Source: Paenisporosarcina sp. FSL H8-0542
Lineage (GTDB): Bacteria > Bacillota > Bacilli > Bacillales_A > Planococcaceae
DNA length: 64,000 nucleotides
Direction of reading: 5' to 3'
Assembly (NCBI RefSeq): GCF_038632915.1
Contig: NZ_CP152050.1
Span: 1,519,001 to 1,583,000 of the forward strand
Position 1 is the first letter of the stretch; each line of letters begins with the position of its first letter. A program made the position numbers and the translations under genes. Below, piece after piece: positions 1-7,678 of this stretch. The notes under the pieces were generated by a model. It saw nothing but the letters and a program-made list of their open reading frames with translations. It ran no database searches and was not told the DNA's origin.

Positions 1-177
1 GTGGCATTGCATGTGGCAATTGCGAAAAACCAAGCAGCAACTTTAATTAAAAATGGGCAATTGTCAGGTGAAATATTTCTCGACAATGTGTCTTATTCCT
101 GGCAATGGACAGATCCAACAATGTGTGTACGGTATGTTTTTTTGGGAGAGAGCACAGAGTCGTGCGAAACCTTTTAA
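1..177 (+). CDS. comGE: ComGE-like competence pseudopilin, 3' end only
   Basis: The reading frame is open from the window edge and encodes the last 58 residues of a protein whose start lies outside. The tail contains a Trp-rich stretch (SYSWQW) and two late cysteines around CVRY. Its position directly before a ComGF-like and a ComGG-like gene, with a 16-base overlap into the next gene, fits the last part of the comG operon, which builds the transformation pseudopilus at the membrane. Without the N-terminal prepilin motif I cannot separate ComGE from ComGD by sequence; order in the operon favours ComGE. Confidence 0.5.
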   Translation: MALHVAIAKNQAATLIKNGQLSGEIFLDNVSYSWQWTDPTMCVRYVFLGESTESCETF

Positions 178-602
178 CGGATAGGGGATACACATTAGTC
201 GATGCAGTCATTCAGCTTGCAGTTCTGTTGTTGTTTTCTCAACTCATTTTGTTTTATGCTGTATGGTTTACGCAAGTGGAAAAGCATTTCTTTCAATCAG
301 TATCACTTGAATGGGAAATGTTTTCATTGGAAATGGAAAAAATCCTCTTTTCGGTCACTGTGATAGAAGAACAAGTCAATCAGACAGGAATTCGTCTGAA
401 AAAAGATGGGGTGGAGTATGATATTGAATGTTACCCATCACTCATTCGCAAACAGAAGAATCGTTTGGGACATGAGCCTTTGTTAACGGGGGTTAAAATG
501 TGTAAGTTTCAAGTTGATGGTGATCAAGTAATCGCCAAAGTTGAGTTTTTAAACGGACGAAAAGAGGAACGTGCATATGAAGTGTTTATATCCTTGCAAT
601 GA
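162..602 (+). CDS. comGF: ComGF-like competence pseudopilin
   Basis: A 146-residue protein that starts with a short cytoplasmic stretch (RNLLTDRGYTLVDAV) followed by one hydrophobic helix (about residues 13-35). This is the type IV pilin-like N-terminal anchor of competence pseudopilins, which make up the DNA-uptake pseudopilus. I chose the GTG at 162 because the pilin-like anchor starts there and a GGGAGAG ribosome-binding sequence lies about 12 bases upstream; an upstream ATG at 105 would add an unrelated hydrophilic leader. It overlaps the preceding gene, as is usual in comG. The soluble part is poorly conserved in this family, so the assignment rests on anchor plus order. Confidence 0.6.
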   Translation: MRNLLTDRGYTLVDAVIQLAVLLLFSQLILFYAVWFTQVEKHFFQSVSLEWEMFSLEMEKILFSVTVIEEQVNQTGIRLKKDGVEYDIECYPSLIRKQKNRLGHEPLLTGVKMCKFQVDGDQVIAKVEFLNGRKEERAYEVFISLQ

Positions 603-756
603 ATCTGGATTTTTACTGCCCGTATCCATCGTTCTATTATTTATTGTGTCCGGTATACTTCTTTACTTTGTTACTTCTTACATATCACAGATGAATATCT
701 ATGAAATGTTGGAAAGTCATTATATTTCTGCTACTATTATTAAAATGGAAAATTAG
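577..756 (+). CDS. comGG: ComGG-like competence protein, short
   Basis: A 59-residue protein with a hydrophobic helix near the N-terminus (FLLPVSIVLLFIVSGILLYFV) after the segment NESG, as in ComGG, the last minor pseudopilin of the comG operon. It overlaps the end of the preceding gene, and an AAAGAGGA sequence sits 8 bases before the ATG at 577. A GTG at 571 is the alternative start but is too close to that site. ComGG proteins are usually about 120 residues, so the soluble C-terminal half is missing here. It may be a natural short version or a truncation; no continuation is visible in other frames before aroK. Confidence 0.5.
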   Translation: MKCLYPCNESGFLLPVSIVLLFIVSGILLYFVTSYISQMNIYEMLESHYISATIIKMEN

Positions 757-807
757 CGATAATAGTCGTTTAGTGATGATTTGTAGTGAAGTGAGCGGGG
801 TAGGGAT

Positions 808-1326
808 ATGAAAAAAATTTATTTAATTGGTTTCATGGGATCAGGAAAAAGCGCTATCGGCCGACGATTAAGCTTTTCGCTAAAAATTCCTTATTACGAC
901 ATGGATCAGGAGATTGTGAAAAAAATGGGGATGACCATCCCTGAAATTTTTGAAAGATACGGCGAGCCTTTTTTTCGTCAACAAGAACATGAATTTCTGA
1001 AAACCTTCAGAGATGAGTGGTGTATCGTATCGACTGGGGGAGGTGTTGCTGTTAACCCAAGCAATAGTAAAGTCATGCGTCAAACCGGTTTAGTATTGTT
1101 TTTGGATGCAACGTTTGCTGATATATGGAAACGAATTCATCGTGATGTTAACAGACCCATTGTACAATCATCTACTAAGGAAGAGTTGGAAGCGTTATAT
1201 ACCATGCGAAAGCGTTATTATAAAGCCGCAGCCCATATTACCGTAAGAACCGAAGGACGCTCGTTGAGACAGATAACTGAATATGCAGCATTTCAAGTAA
1301 ATCGCTTAAAGGCGAACGATTTTTGA
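808..1326 (+). CDS. aroK: shikimate kinase
   Basis: A 172-residue cytoplasmic enzyme that phosphorylates shikimate to shikimate 3-phosphate in aromatic amino acid synthesis. The P-loop GFMGSGKS is at residues 8-15, the shikimate-binding YDMDQEI follows near residue 31, GGG (STGGGVAV) near residue 77, and the lid arginine region (NRPI) near residue 116. Length matches the family. It starts with a GTAGGGAT site before the ATG. In Bacillales aroK often stands alone near comG and gcvT, as here. aroQ of the same pathway is about 10 kb downstream in a separate operon. Confidence 0.95.
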   Translation: MKKIYLIGFMGSGKSAIGRRLSFSLKIPYYDMDQEIVKKMGMTIPEIFERYGEPFFRQQEHEFLKTFRDEWCIVSTGGGVAVNPSNSKVMRQTGLVLFLDATFADIWKRIHRDVNRPIVQSSTKEELEALYTMRKRYYKAAAHITVRTEGRSLRQITEYAAFQVNRLKANDF

Positions 1327-1353
1327 TAGTAATCATAAATCGTTCGTCTTTAG
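1312..1353 (+). terminator. possible terminator after aroK
   Basis: The arms GCGAACGATTT and AAATCGTTCGT form a long stem that overlaps the last aroK codons and the stop. The T-run after it is weak (CTTTA), so termination efficiency is uncertain. Confidence 0.5.
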
Positions 1354-1372
1354 AGTGTAATAAGAAAATAGA

Positions 1373-1401
1373 TTGCGCTTACTTTGAATCAATGTTAGGA
1401 T
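1373..1401 (+). promoter_or_regulatory. candidate sigma-A promoter of the gcv operon
   Basis: TTGCGC, 17 bases, TAGGAT. It lies about 75 bases before the glycine aptamers, so the transcript would carry the riboswitch. The hexamers are only moderate matches. Confidence 0.35.
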
Positions 1402-1477
1402 ATAGACGAAGCGGTACACGCTTTTGTTCATTGATTTCTTAATATACCAAAACGCATGTTTTGGGCGGATGAATATA

Positions 1478-1650
1478 CGGGGAGAGAACGCGCCAGTCGC
1501 GTCGCCGAAGGAGCAAGTAGAAGCTACGAATCTCTCAGGTAAAAAAGACTCGTATAGGACGCATCTCTGGAGAATGCTATTACACTTCATAGCTACCAAA
1601 GAGGAAAGCCGATTTCAGGTAAACTTTCAGGTGCCAGGACAGAGAATTCT
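1478..1650 (+). promoter_or_regulatory. tandem glycine riboswitch
   Basis: Two glycine-aptamer signatures occur in tandem. The first runs from GGGGAGAGAACGCG through GTCGCCGAAGGAGCAAG to AATCTCTCAGGTAAAA. The second runs from ATCTCTGGAGAATGC through CTACCAAAGAGGAAAGCC to TTTCAGGTGCCAGGACAGAG. The short linker between them is typical of the cooperative double aptamer. It precedes gcvT and ends in a terminator stem. In the known Bacillus version glycine binding lets transcription proceed into the glycine-cleavage genes; that this copy works the same way is inferred from its layout. Confidence 0.93.
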
Positions 1651-1679
1651 CATATAAAGGGGATTCTCTGTCCTTTTTT
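1637..1679 (+). terminator. riboswitch expression-platform terminator
   Basis: GGACAGAGAAT and ATTCTCTGTCC form an 11-bp stem followed by TTTTTT. The 5' arm overlaps the 3' side of the second glycine aptamer, so ligand binding can compete with the stem. Confidence 0.9.
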
Positions 1680-1766
1680 GTGGGTACAAGATTATTCATT
1701 TTGAAATCGGGAAACCAGAATTTCACCTTATAAGAAAGATTGCTTAGTGAAGAGGAGGAAAATGAA

Positions 1767-2870
1767 ATGTCAGAAAATTTAAAACGCACGCCGTTATTTG
1801 ATTCGTATAAAGCGTACGGTGGCAAAACTATTGATTTTGGTGGATGGGAACTACCTGTTCAATTTTCCAGTATAAAAGAAGAACATGAAGCGGTACGCAC
1901 AAAAGCAGGATTATTCGATGTCTCACATATGGGAGAAATCATTGTTCGCGGTGAAGATAGCCTTGTATATCTTCAAAAATTGCTGACTAATGACGTTTCC
2001 AAACTTCAAGATGGCCAAGCGCAGTATAATGCAATGTGCTATGAAGATGGAGGGACTGTCGATGATTTATTAGTATATAAAATTGCACAGAATGACTATT
2101 TACTTGTCGTCAATGCTTCTAATATCGAAAAAGATTTTGAGTGGATGAAAAAATTCTTGATCGGTGACACCGTTGCACTTAATGTTTCAGATTCATATGG
2201 TCAACTTGCATTGCAAGGACCACTTGCAGAAAAAGTTCTGCAAAGACTGACAAAAGAAGACTTAAGCGAAATCGGCTTCTTTAAATTCAAAACAAATGTA
2301 AAACTTGGCGAATATGATGCTTTAGTGTCGCGAACAGGTTATACAGGTGAAGATGGTTTTGAAATATACGGAGAACCTGCTTCCATAGTCGCGCTATGGG
2401 ACTTGATTTTGGAAGAAGGAAAAGAAGACGGAGTATTAGCTTGTGGTCTAGGTGCTCGGGATACTCTTCGGTTTGAATCATGCTTGGCACTGTATGGCCA
2501 GGAGCTTTCAAGTGAAATTTCACCACTGGAAGCGGGAATTGGGTTTGCAGTGAAATTGAAAAAAGAAGATGACTTTATCGGTCAAAAAGCGCTTGTTGCA
2601 CAAAAAGAAGCGGGTATCCCACGCAAATTGGTAGGATTGGAAATGATTGATAAAGGCATTCCTAGACATGGCTATACCATTTTTAAAGATGATCAAGCTA
2701 TTGGAGAAGTTACAACAGGTACACAATCCCCTACGCTGAAGAAAAATATTGGCTTGGGCTTGATTGTCAGCGAATTCACGGAGCTTGGAACTGAAGTTGA
2801 AGTGGAGATTCGTGGGAAGCGCTTGAAAGCTGTTACCGTGGCAACTCCGTTTTATAAACGCCAAAAATAA
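1767..2870 (+). CDS. gcvT: aminomethyltransferase, glycine cleavage T protein
   Basis: A 367-residue cytoplasmic protein that moves the methylene carbon from lipoyl H protein to tetrahydrofolate. It shows the N-terminal [22 protein letters not shown], the folate-site aspartate in GTVDDLLVY (near residue 96), NASN near 112, and the [12 protein letters not shown] and ARDTLRFE motifs. I chose the ATG at 1767 because a GAGGAGG site ends 8 bases before it; an upstream frame extension has no site. It is the first gene behind the glycine riboswitch and is followed 24 bases later by gcvPA. The H protein gene (gcvH) is not in this window, as in other Bacilli. Confidence 0.96.
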   Translation: MSENLKRTPLFDSYKAYGGKTIDFGGWELPVQFSSIKEEHEAVRTKAGLFDVSHMGEIIVRGEDSLVYLQKLLTNDVSKLQDGQAQYNAMCYEDGGTVDDLLVYKIAQNDYLLVVNASNIEKDFEWMKKFLIGDTVALNVSDSYGQLALQGPLAEKVLQRLTKEDLSEIGFFKFKTNVKLGEYDALVSRTGYTGEDGFEIYGEPASIVALWDLILEEGKEDGVLACGLGARDTLRFESCLALYGQELSSEISPLEAGIGFAVKLKKEDDFIGQKALVAQKEAGIPRKLVGLEMIDKGIPRHGYTIFKDDQAIGEVTTGTQSPTLKKNIGLGLIVSEFTELGTEVEVEIRGKRLKAVTVATPFYKRQK

Positions 2871-2894
2871 CTGTCGGAAAGAGGTCATGACCCA

Positions 2895-4241
2895 ATGAAA
2901 CATCGTTATTTGCCTATGACGGAACAAGATCAAAAAGAAATGTTGGATACAATTGGTGTTACTTCTATAGATGAGCTATTCTCGGATATTCCTGAAAAAG
3001 TTCGTTTCCAAGGAGAATATCAAATTAAAGCAGCCAAATCAGAGTCTTCTTTATTAAAAGAGTTGTCTCAAATGGCTGCGAAAAATGCGGACAATAAAGC
3101 ATATGCATCCTTTTTAGGTGCTGGTGTATATGACCATTACAAGCCGATTATTGTAGACCATGTTATTTCTCGTTCTGAATTCTATACAGCTTACACTCCA
3201 TATCAGCCAGAAATTTCACAAGGTGAGCTTCAAGCTATTTTTGAATTCCAAACAATGATTTGTGAGTTGACTGGAATGGATTTGGCGAACTCTTCGATGT
3301 ATGACGGCGGTACAGCACTTGCAGAAGCAGGTATGCTTGCAGCTGGTCATACAAAACGCAAAAAACTTCTCGTTTCCGGTGCAGTCAATCCAGAATCTCA
3401 AGACGTGGTTCGCATGTATGCATTGGGTCAATCGATTGAAGTTGTTCAGATTCCAACTAAAGACGGCATAACTGATATTGATGCATTAAGCGAAATGATC
3501 GATGACAATACTGCTGCTGTTCTTGTTCAATATCCTAACTTCTTTGGTCAAGTGGAAGACTTACGCAAAGTTGAAGCAGTTACACATGGAGCGAAGGCTT
3601 TGATGGTGGTTTCTTCAAACCCATTGGCACTTGGGATTTTGACTTCACCAGGTAAATTTGGTGCAGATATTGTCGTAGGGGATGCACAGCCATTCGGTAT
3701 CTCTGAGTCCTTCGGCGGACCTCACTGTGGATACTTTGCGGTTACGAATAAATTAATGCGTAAAGTTCCAGGGCGTCTAGTAGGAGAAACAACAGATGAA
3801 GTGGGACGACGTGGTTTTGTTTTAACTTTGCAAGCGCGTGAGCAACACATTCGTCGTGACAAGGCGACTTCTAACATTTGTTCGAATCAGGCATTGAATG
3901 CACTTGCTGCTTCAGTAGCAATGACTGCGCTTGGTAAAAAAGGTGTGCAGGAAATTGCCACTCAAAATATCCTGAAAACGAACTATGCTAAAAAAGCATT
4001 TGAAGCGGCAGGATTTGAAGTAGCGTACCAAGGTCCACACTTCAACGAAATCGTTGTCAACGTTAAAACATCTGTAACAACAATAAATAAAGAGTTGTTT
4101 AATAAAGGCATCATTGGTGGATTCGACTTAGGAAAAGTTGATGAAAAATTGGAAGGGCATGCGTTGATCGCAGTCACTGAACAACGGACGAAAGAAGAAA
4201 TCGATGCACTTGTGCAAGAAATGGGGTCTTTCCGTGCATAA
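2895..4241 (+). CDS. gcvPA: glycine dehydrogenase (decarboxylating) subunit 1
   Basis: A 448-residue N-terminal-half subunit of the two-piece P protein of the glycine cleavage system. Features seen include [21 protein letters not shown] at the start, the [11 protein letters not shown] and [11 protein letters not shown] motifs, and the GGPHCGYFA region. The pyridoxal phosphate lysine lies in the partner subunit. It ends inside the start of gcvPB, which indicates translational coupling of the two subunits. Regulation is through the upstream glycine riboswitch. Confidence 0.95.
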   Translation: MKHRYLPMTEQDQKEMLDTIGVTSIDELFSDIPEKVRFQGEYQIKAAKSESSLLKELSQMAAKNADNKAYASFLGAGVYDHYKPIIVDHVISRSEFYTAYTPYQPEISQGELQAIFEFQTMICELTGMDLANSSMYDGGTALAEAGMLAAGHTKRKKLLVSGAVNPESQDVVRMYALGQSIEVVQIPTKDGITDIDALSEMIDDNTAAVLVQYPNFFGQVEDLRKVEAVTHGAKALMVVSSNPLALGILTSPGKFGADIVVGDAQPFGISESFGGPHCGYFAVTNKLMRKVPGRLVGETTDEVGRRGFVLTLQAREQHIRRDKATSNICSNQALNALAASVAMTALGKKGVQEIATQNILKTNYAKKAFEAAGFEVAYQGPHFNEIVVNVKTSVTTINKELFNKGIIGGFDLGKVDEKLEGHALIAVTEQRTKEEIDALVQEMGSFRA

Positions 4242-5694
4242 AGATAATCAACCATTAATTTTTGAAATTACAAAAGAAGGCCGAGTAGGCTATAGCTTAC
4301 CTGATCTTGATATTCCAGAAGTAGATTTATCAACGTTGTTGCCTGAAGGTTTGCTTCGAGAAGAAGCGGCGGAACTTCCTGAGGTATCTGAACTGGATAT
4401 CATGCGTCACTATACAGCACTTTCTAAGCGTAATCACGGTGTCGATTCAGGATTTTATCCATTAGGCTCTTGTACGATGAAATACAATCCGAAAATCAAT
4501 GAATCAATTGCGCGTTTCCCTGGATTCGCTAATATTCATCCACTTCAAGATGAAGAGACTGTTCAAGGTGCAATGGAATTAATGTATGATCTTCAAGAAC
4601 ATTTGATTGAAATTACGGGAATGGATGATTTAACGCTTCAACCGGCTGCAGGTGCTCATGGAGAGTGGACTGCTCTAATGATGATTCGTGCTTTCCATGA
4701 AGCAAACGGGGACACACATCGTACGAAAGTAATCGTACCTGACTCTGCTCATGGGACAAACCCAGCATCGGCAACGGTAGCTGGATTTGATACAATCACG
4801 GTTAAATCTGACGAAAACGGCTTGGTTGATTTAGAAGATTTAAGAAGAGTGGTTGGGGAAGATACAGCTGCGTTAATGTTAACGAACCCGAATACTTTAG
4901 GATTATTTGAAGAAAACATTTTAGAAATGGCTTCTATTATCCACGGTGTTGGTGGGAAGTTGTACTATGATGGAGCAAACTTAAATGCGGTTATGTCAAA
5001 AGCACGTCCAGGCGATATGGGCTTCGACTGTGTTCATTTAAACTTGCATAAAACATTCACAGGCCCACACGGTGGTGGTGGACCAGGATCCGGTCCAGTT
5101 GGCGTGAAGAAAGACTTGATTCCATTCTTGCCAAAACCAGTACTTGTAAAAACAGAAGAAGGCTACCACTTCGATTACAATCGTCCTCAATCAATCGGGC
5201 GAGTGAAGCCGTTCTATGGAAACTTCGGAATCAATGTACGTGCCTATACGTATATTCGTTCAATGGGTCCAGACGGATTGAAAGCCGTAACGGAATACGC
5301 TGTATTAAACGCAAACTATATGATGCGTCGTCTGCAGCCTCATTTCGACTTGCCATATGATCGTCACTGTAAACATGAATTTGTATTGAGTGGCCGTCGT
5401 CAAAAGAAATTGGGAGTCCGTACACTCGATATGGCTAAACGACTGCTTGACTTTGGATATCATCCGCCAACAATTTACTTCCCATTAAATGTAGAAGAGG
5501 GCATGATGATCGAACCGACAGAAACAGAATCTAAAGAAACGCTAGATGCGTTCATCGATGCGATGATCCAAATAGCGAAGGAAGTCGAAGAGACACCTGA
5601 AATCGTGCAACAAGCTCCTCATACAACAGTTATTAAACGTCTGGATGAGACTAAAGCTGCCCGTACACCAGTATTACGTTATAAAAAAGCATAA
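4234..5694 (+). CDS. gcvPB: glycine dehydrogenase (decarboxylating) subunit 2
   Basis: A 486-residue C-terminal-half subunit of the P protein. The pyridoxal phosphate lysine is K273 in [19 protein letters not shown], and the HGTNPASA and [10 protein letters not shown] motifs are present. I chose the GTG at 4234, which overlaps the gcvPA stop by 8 bases, because the product then begins with [16 protein letters not shown] as family members do; a longer frame from 4204 would run far into gcvPA. A strong terminator follows, closing the three-gene gcv operon. Confidence 0.95.
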   Translation: MHKDNQPLIFEITKEGRVGYSLPDLDIPEVDLSTLLPEGLLREEAAELPEVSELDIMRHYTALSKRNHGVDSGFYPLGSCTMKYNPKINESIARFPGFANIHPLQDEETVQGAMELMYDLQEHLIEITGMDDLTLQPAAGAHGEWTALMMIRAFHEANGDTHRTKVIVPDSAHGTNPASATVAGFDTITVKSDENGLVDLEDLRRVVGEDTAALMLTNPNTLGLFEENILEMASIIHGVGGKLYYDGANLNAVMSKARPGDMGFDCVHLNLHKTFTGPHGGGGPGSGPVGVKKDLIPFLPKPVLVKTEEGYHFDYNRPQSIGRVKPFYGNFGINVRAYTYIRSMGPDGLKAVTEYAVLNANYMMRRLQPHFDLPYDRHCKHEFVLSGRRQKKLGVRTLDMAKRLLDFGYHPPTIYFPLNVEEGMMIEPTETESKETLDAFIDAMIQIAKEVEETPEIVQQAPHTTVIKRLDETKAARTPVLRYKKA

Positions 5695-5703
5695 GAATGA
5701 AGA

Positions 5704-5733
5704 AAGAGAGCTCATCAATCGAGCTCTCTTTTA
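5704..5733 (+). terminator. terminator of the gcv operon
   Basis: AGAGAGCTC and GAGCTCTCT form a perfect stem around CATCAATC, followed by TTTTAG. Confidence 0.85.
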
Positions 5734-6175
5734 GATTCACTTCATTTACTGTTTATAAATATAAGAACATGTCTTTCGATGACGCGTTCGGCAAGAAAAC
5801 CATGGAATTCCTCAATTTAGAACCATTGATTAAACATAAAAAGACCCCCAGTTAAGAGTATCTTTTGTTTTTATAATATCAATTTTGTAGTAGTATAAAT
5901 CTCTTATCAAAGGTCGTATGAAATGTGTGAAATACAGGAGTAGCAGGTTTGAACCTATCAACATCCGGATATTTTTCGTTATATTCTTCGATAAAGTTAT
6001 TTATTGGCATATTATTACTCTCTAAATTTAGCTGTATTCCCGGTGCATGCTGTCCGAATCCTATAAAATCAAGGAAATGAGTGTAATTGGTTTCATTGAG
6101 ACCTCAGTTATTGTAAAATTTCATACATATGTTTTTGATGAAAAAAGTCCCTCCATTTGGAAGAACTTTAATGAC
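5734..6175. other. decayed intergenic segment with short open fragments
   Basis: About 440 bases lie between the gcv terminator and the rhodanese gene without an intact gene. On the plus strand 5769-5855 reads as a 28-residue fragment beginning MSFDDAFGKKTMEF, with no ribosome-binding site. On the minus strand an unrelated fragment (listed separately) is open for 74 codons. I see no terminal repeats or transposase motifs. The segment looks like remnants of lost genes, but no parent gene is recognised. Confidence 0.4.
5879..6103 (-). pseudogene. possible gene remnant, 74 open codons
   Basis: The minus strand is open for 74 codons. It contains FLDFIGFGQHAPGIQ, then NNFIEEYNEKYPDVDRF and ends with KRFILLQN. 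The only ATG in frame (at 6010) would give 43 residues and has no clear ribosome-binding sequence. The upstream limit is a TGA. The composition looks like real protein rather than random frame, yet there is no start region, so I read it as the C-terminal scrap of a lost gene. I do not recognise the family. Confidence 0.3.
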
Positions 6176-6556
6176 TTATTTTGTTCTGATTTTCCCAGTC
6201 CACTGACGGAAACCGCCTTGCAGTTGGTAAATCTGGTTATATCCTTTTTTCTTAAGGAACAATGCCGTACGTGCGCTTCTTGCGCTATTTTGGCAATATA
6301 AGTATACGGGCTTGTCCGCACGAATTTCTTTGTAACGCTGACGCATTTGTGATGAAGGAATATTACGTGCTCCAAGGATATGTCCACCTTCAAATTCTTT
6401 AGGTTCACGCACATCCACAAGTTGTGCTTTACGGTATCCTTCAATGAATTGTTCTTGTGTTAAACCTGATACAGCCTTTTTTAATCGCAAAGACGAGATT
6501 AAAAAGTAAATGATCAAACCAAATAATGCAGCAGAGCTAATGTATACAAATGTCAA
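6176..6556 (-). CDS. yqhL: membrane-anchored rhodanese-domain protein (YqhL-like)
   Basis: A 126-residue protein with an N-terminal membrane helix (FVYISSAALFGLIIYFLI) and one rhodanese domain. The domain shows QLVDVREPKEFEGGHI, then VYLYCQNSARSARTA with the active-site cysteine, and YNQIYQLQGGFRQW. Rhodaneses bind sulfur on that cysteine; the substrate here is unknown. I chose a TTG at 6556 because AAAGGGG lies 9 bases upstream and the product then equals the usual 126-residue YqhL length. It is divergent from lipM, the arrangement seen in B. subtilis. A role in sulfur supply for lipoyl synthesis is tempting but not shown. Confidence 0.85.
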   Translation of the reverse strand: MTFVYISSAALFGLIIYFLISSLRLKKAVSGLTQEQFIEGYRKAQLVDVREPKEFEGGHILGARNIPSSQMRQRYKEIRADKPVYLYCQNSARSARTALFLKKKGYNQIYQLQGGFRQWTGKIRTK

Positions 6557-6665
6557 AACAACTTTCCCCTTTCTATCTATGTTCTTATTATAAAAGAAAG
6601 TGTAGCCACAATACAATCGGTTTGTTAATATGAATAGCATTGTGACATTTTGAGGAGGAAAATAT

Positions 6666-7502
6666 ATGTCTAAACCGATTTGGTATTTTATTAATTCTGG
6701 CGCTTGCAGTCCGTCCTTCAATATGGCGCTGGATGAAGCTTTAATGGACTGGCATAGTGATGGGATCCTTCCACCTATTGTCCGATTCTATGGATGGGCA
6801 CCTGCAACATTATCCATAGGTTATTTTCAAAATGTCAAAAAAGAAATCAACATGGAAGCTGTCAAAGAGCATAACTTAGGTTTTGTCAGACGTCCCACCG
6901 GAGGACGTGGCGTATTGCATGAACATGAATTAACATATAGCATTATCGTCAGTGAAGACTATCAAGATATGCCTGCGACCGTCACGGAAGCTTACCGTGT
7001 GCTGAGTGAAGGGTTATTGATTGGCTTTCAGAAGCTTGGATTGAACGCCTATTTCTCGGTGCCTGATACTGATAAAATGAAGAGTGATTTAAAAAATCCA
7101 AAAAGTGCCGTCTGTTTCGATGCACCGTCATGGTATGAATTAGTTGTGGAAGGTAAAAAAGTAGCAGGAAGTGCACAAACAAGACAAAAAGGTGTCATTC
7201 TTCAACATGGAGCGATTCTTTTAGACCTGGATGAAGATAAACTAGTTTCTTTATTTAACTATCCATCGGAAGCAGTAAAAGAGCGAGTTCGTAGAGGCCT
7301 TCCGCAAAAAGCTGTGGCAATAAATCGTTTGCGGGAAACTCCAGTTACGATCGAAGAATGTGAAGAAGCATTTAAAGATGGTTTTGCTGAAGGTCTTAAT
7401 GTCAATTTTCAACCATATGTGCTAACAATCGAGCAATTGGATTATGTGAAAAAGCTTGAAACTCGACGTTATGCAAATGACGAATGGACATACCGTAAAT
7501 AA
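6666..7502 (+). CDS. lipM: octanoyl-[GcvH]:protein octanoyltransferase / octanoyltransferase LipM
   Basis: A 278-residue enzyme of the biotin/lipoate ligase fold that moves octanoate from acyl carrier protein to the glycine cleavage H protein, the first step of lipoate assembly in Bacilli. The catalytic cysteine falls at residue 150 ([13 protein letters not shown]), the known LipM position, and [18 protein letters not shown] and [12 protein letters not shown] are present. A GAGGAGG site precedes the ATG. Its product is needed by the glycine cleavage system just upstream and by the branched-chain dehydrogenase encoded at 41.6-46.4 kb. Confidence 0.93.
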   Translation: MSKPIWYFINSGACSPSFNMALDEALMDWHSDGILPPIVRFYGWAPATLSIGYFQNVKKEINMEAVKEHNLGFVRRPTGGRGVLHEHELTYSIIVSEDYQDMPATVTEAYRVLSEGLLIGFQKLGLNAYFSVPDTDKMKSDLKNPKSAVCFDAPSWYELVVEGKKVAGSAQTRQKGVILQHGAILLDLDEDKLVSLFNYPSEAVKERVRRGLPQKAVAINRLRETPVTIEECEEAFKDGFAEGLNVNFQPYVLTIEQLDYVKKLETRRYANDEWTYRK

Positions 7503-7562
7503 TAGGTAAAAAGAATTAATTTGACCAAAAAATAAGTAGTATTTTCCTATAGACGTTGTGTG

Positions 7563-7580
7563 TGTATGTTCGAACATACA
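7563..7580. promoter_or_regulatory. 18-bp perfect palindrome upstream of nrdJ
   Basis: TGTATGTTCGAACATACA reads the same on both strands. It contains the half-sites TATGTTCG and CGAACATA of the Gram-positive LexA/DinR box, but in outward (everted) order sharing the central CG. The regulator is unknown. Confidence 0.6.
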
Positions 7581-7600
7581 TCCGCTTTATTTGATTTAGA

Positions 7601-7649
7601 TGTCAATATATAGTACCCTAAACACAACGCGTAACACTATATGTAGTGT
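7601..7649. promoter_or_regulatory. pair of NrdR boxes upstream of nrdJ
   Basis: Box 2 is ACACTATATGTAGTGT at 7634-7649. Box 1 is TGTCAATATATAGTAC at 7601-7616. Both match the NrdR consensus acaCwAtATaTwGtgt. They are 33 bases apart, about three helical turns, the spacing expected for cooperative NrdR binding. NrdR is the ATP/dATP-sensing repressor of ribonucleotide reductase genes. Its own gene is not in this window. Confidence 0.88.
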
Positions 7650-7678
7650 TTTTTCTGTTAATTAAGGAGGAGTAGTAA

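Noticed and set aside
1580-1825. Minus-strand open frame across the glycine riboswitch and gcvT start
   Set aside because: It has no ribosome-binding site, covers a structured RNA element and overlaps a certain gene; it is a chance frame.
6047-6444. Open frames on both strands in the end of the rhodanese gene
   Set aside because: They are shifted-frame shadows of yqhL without start signals and without protein-like composition.
7563-7580. A normal LexA (SOS) box before nrdJ
   Set aside because: The half-sites are in the wrong order (GTTCGAAC instead of CGAACnnnnGTTCG); I report the palindrome but do not call it an SOS box.
7503-7678. Cobalamin riboswitch before the B12-dependent reductase
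   Set aside because: No B12-box or the long aptamer that this riboswitch needs; the region is too short and is explained by the NrdR boxes.
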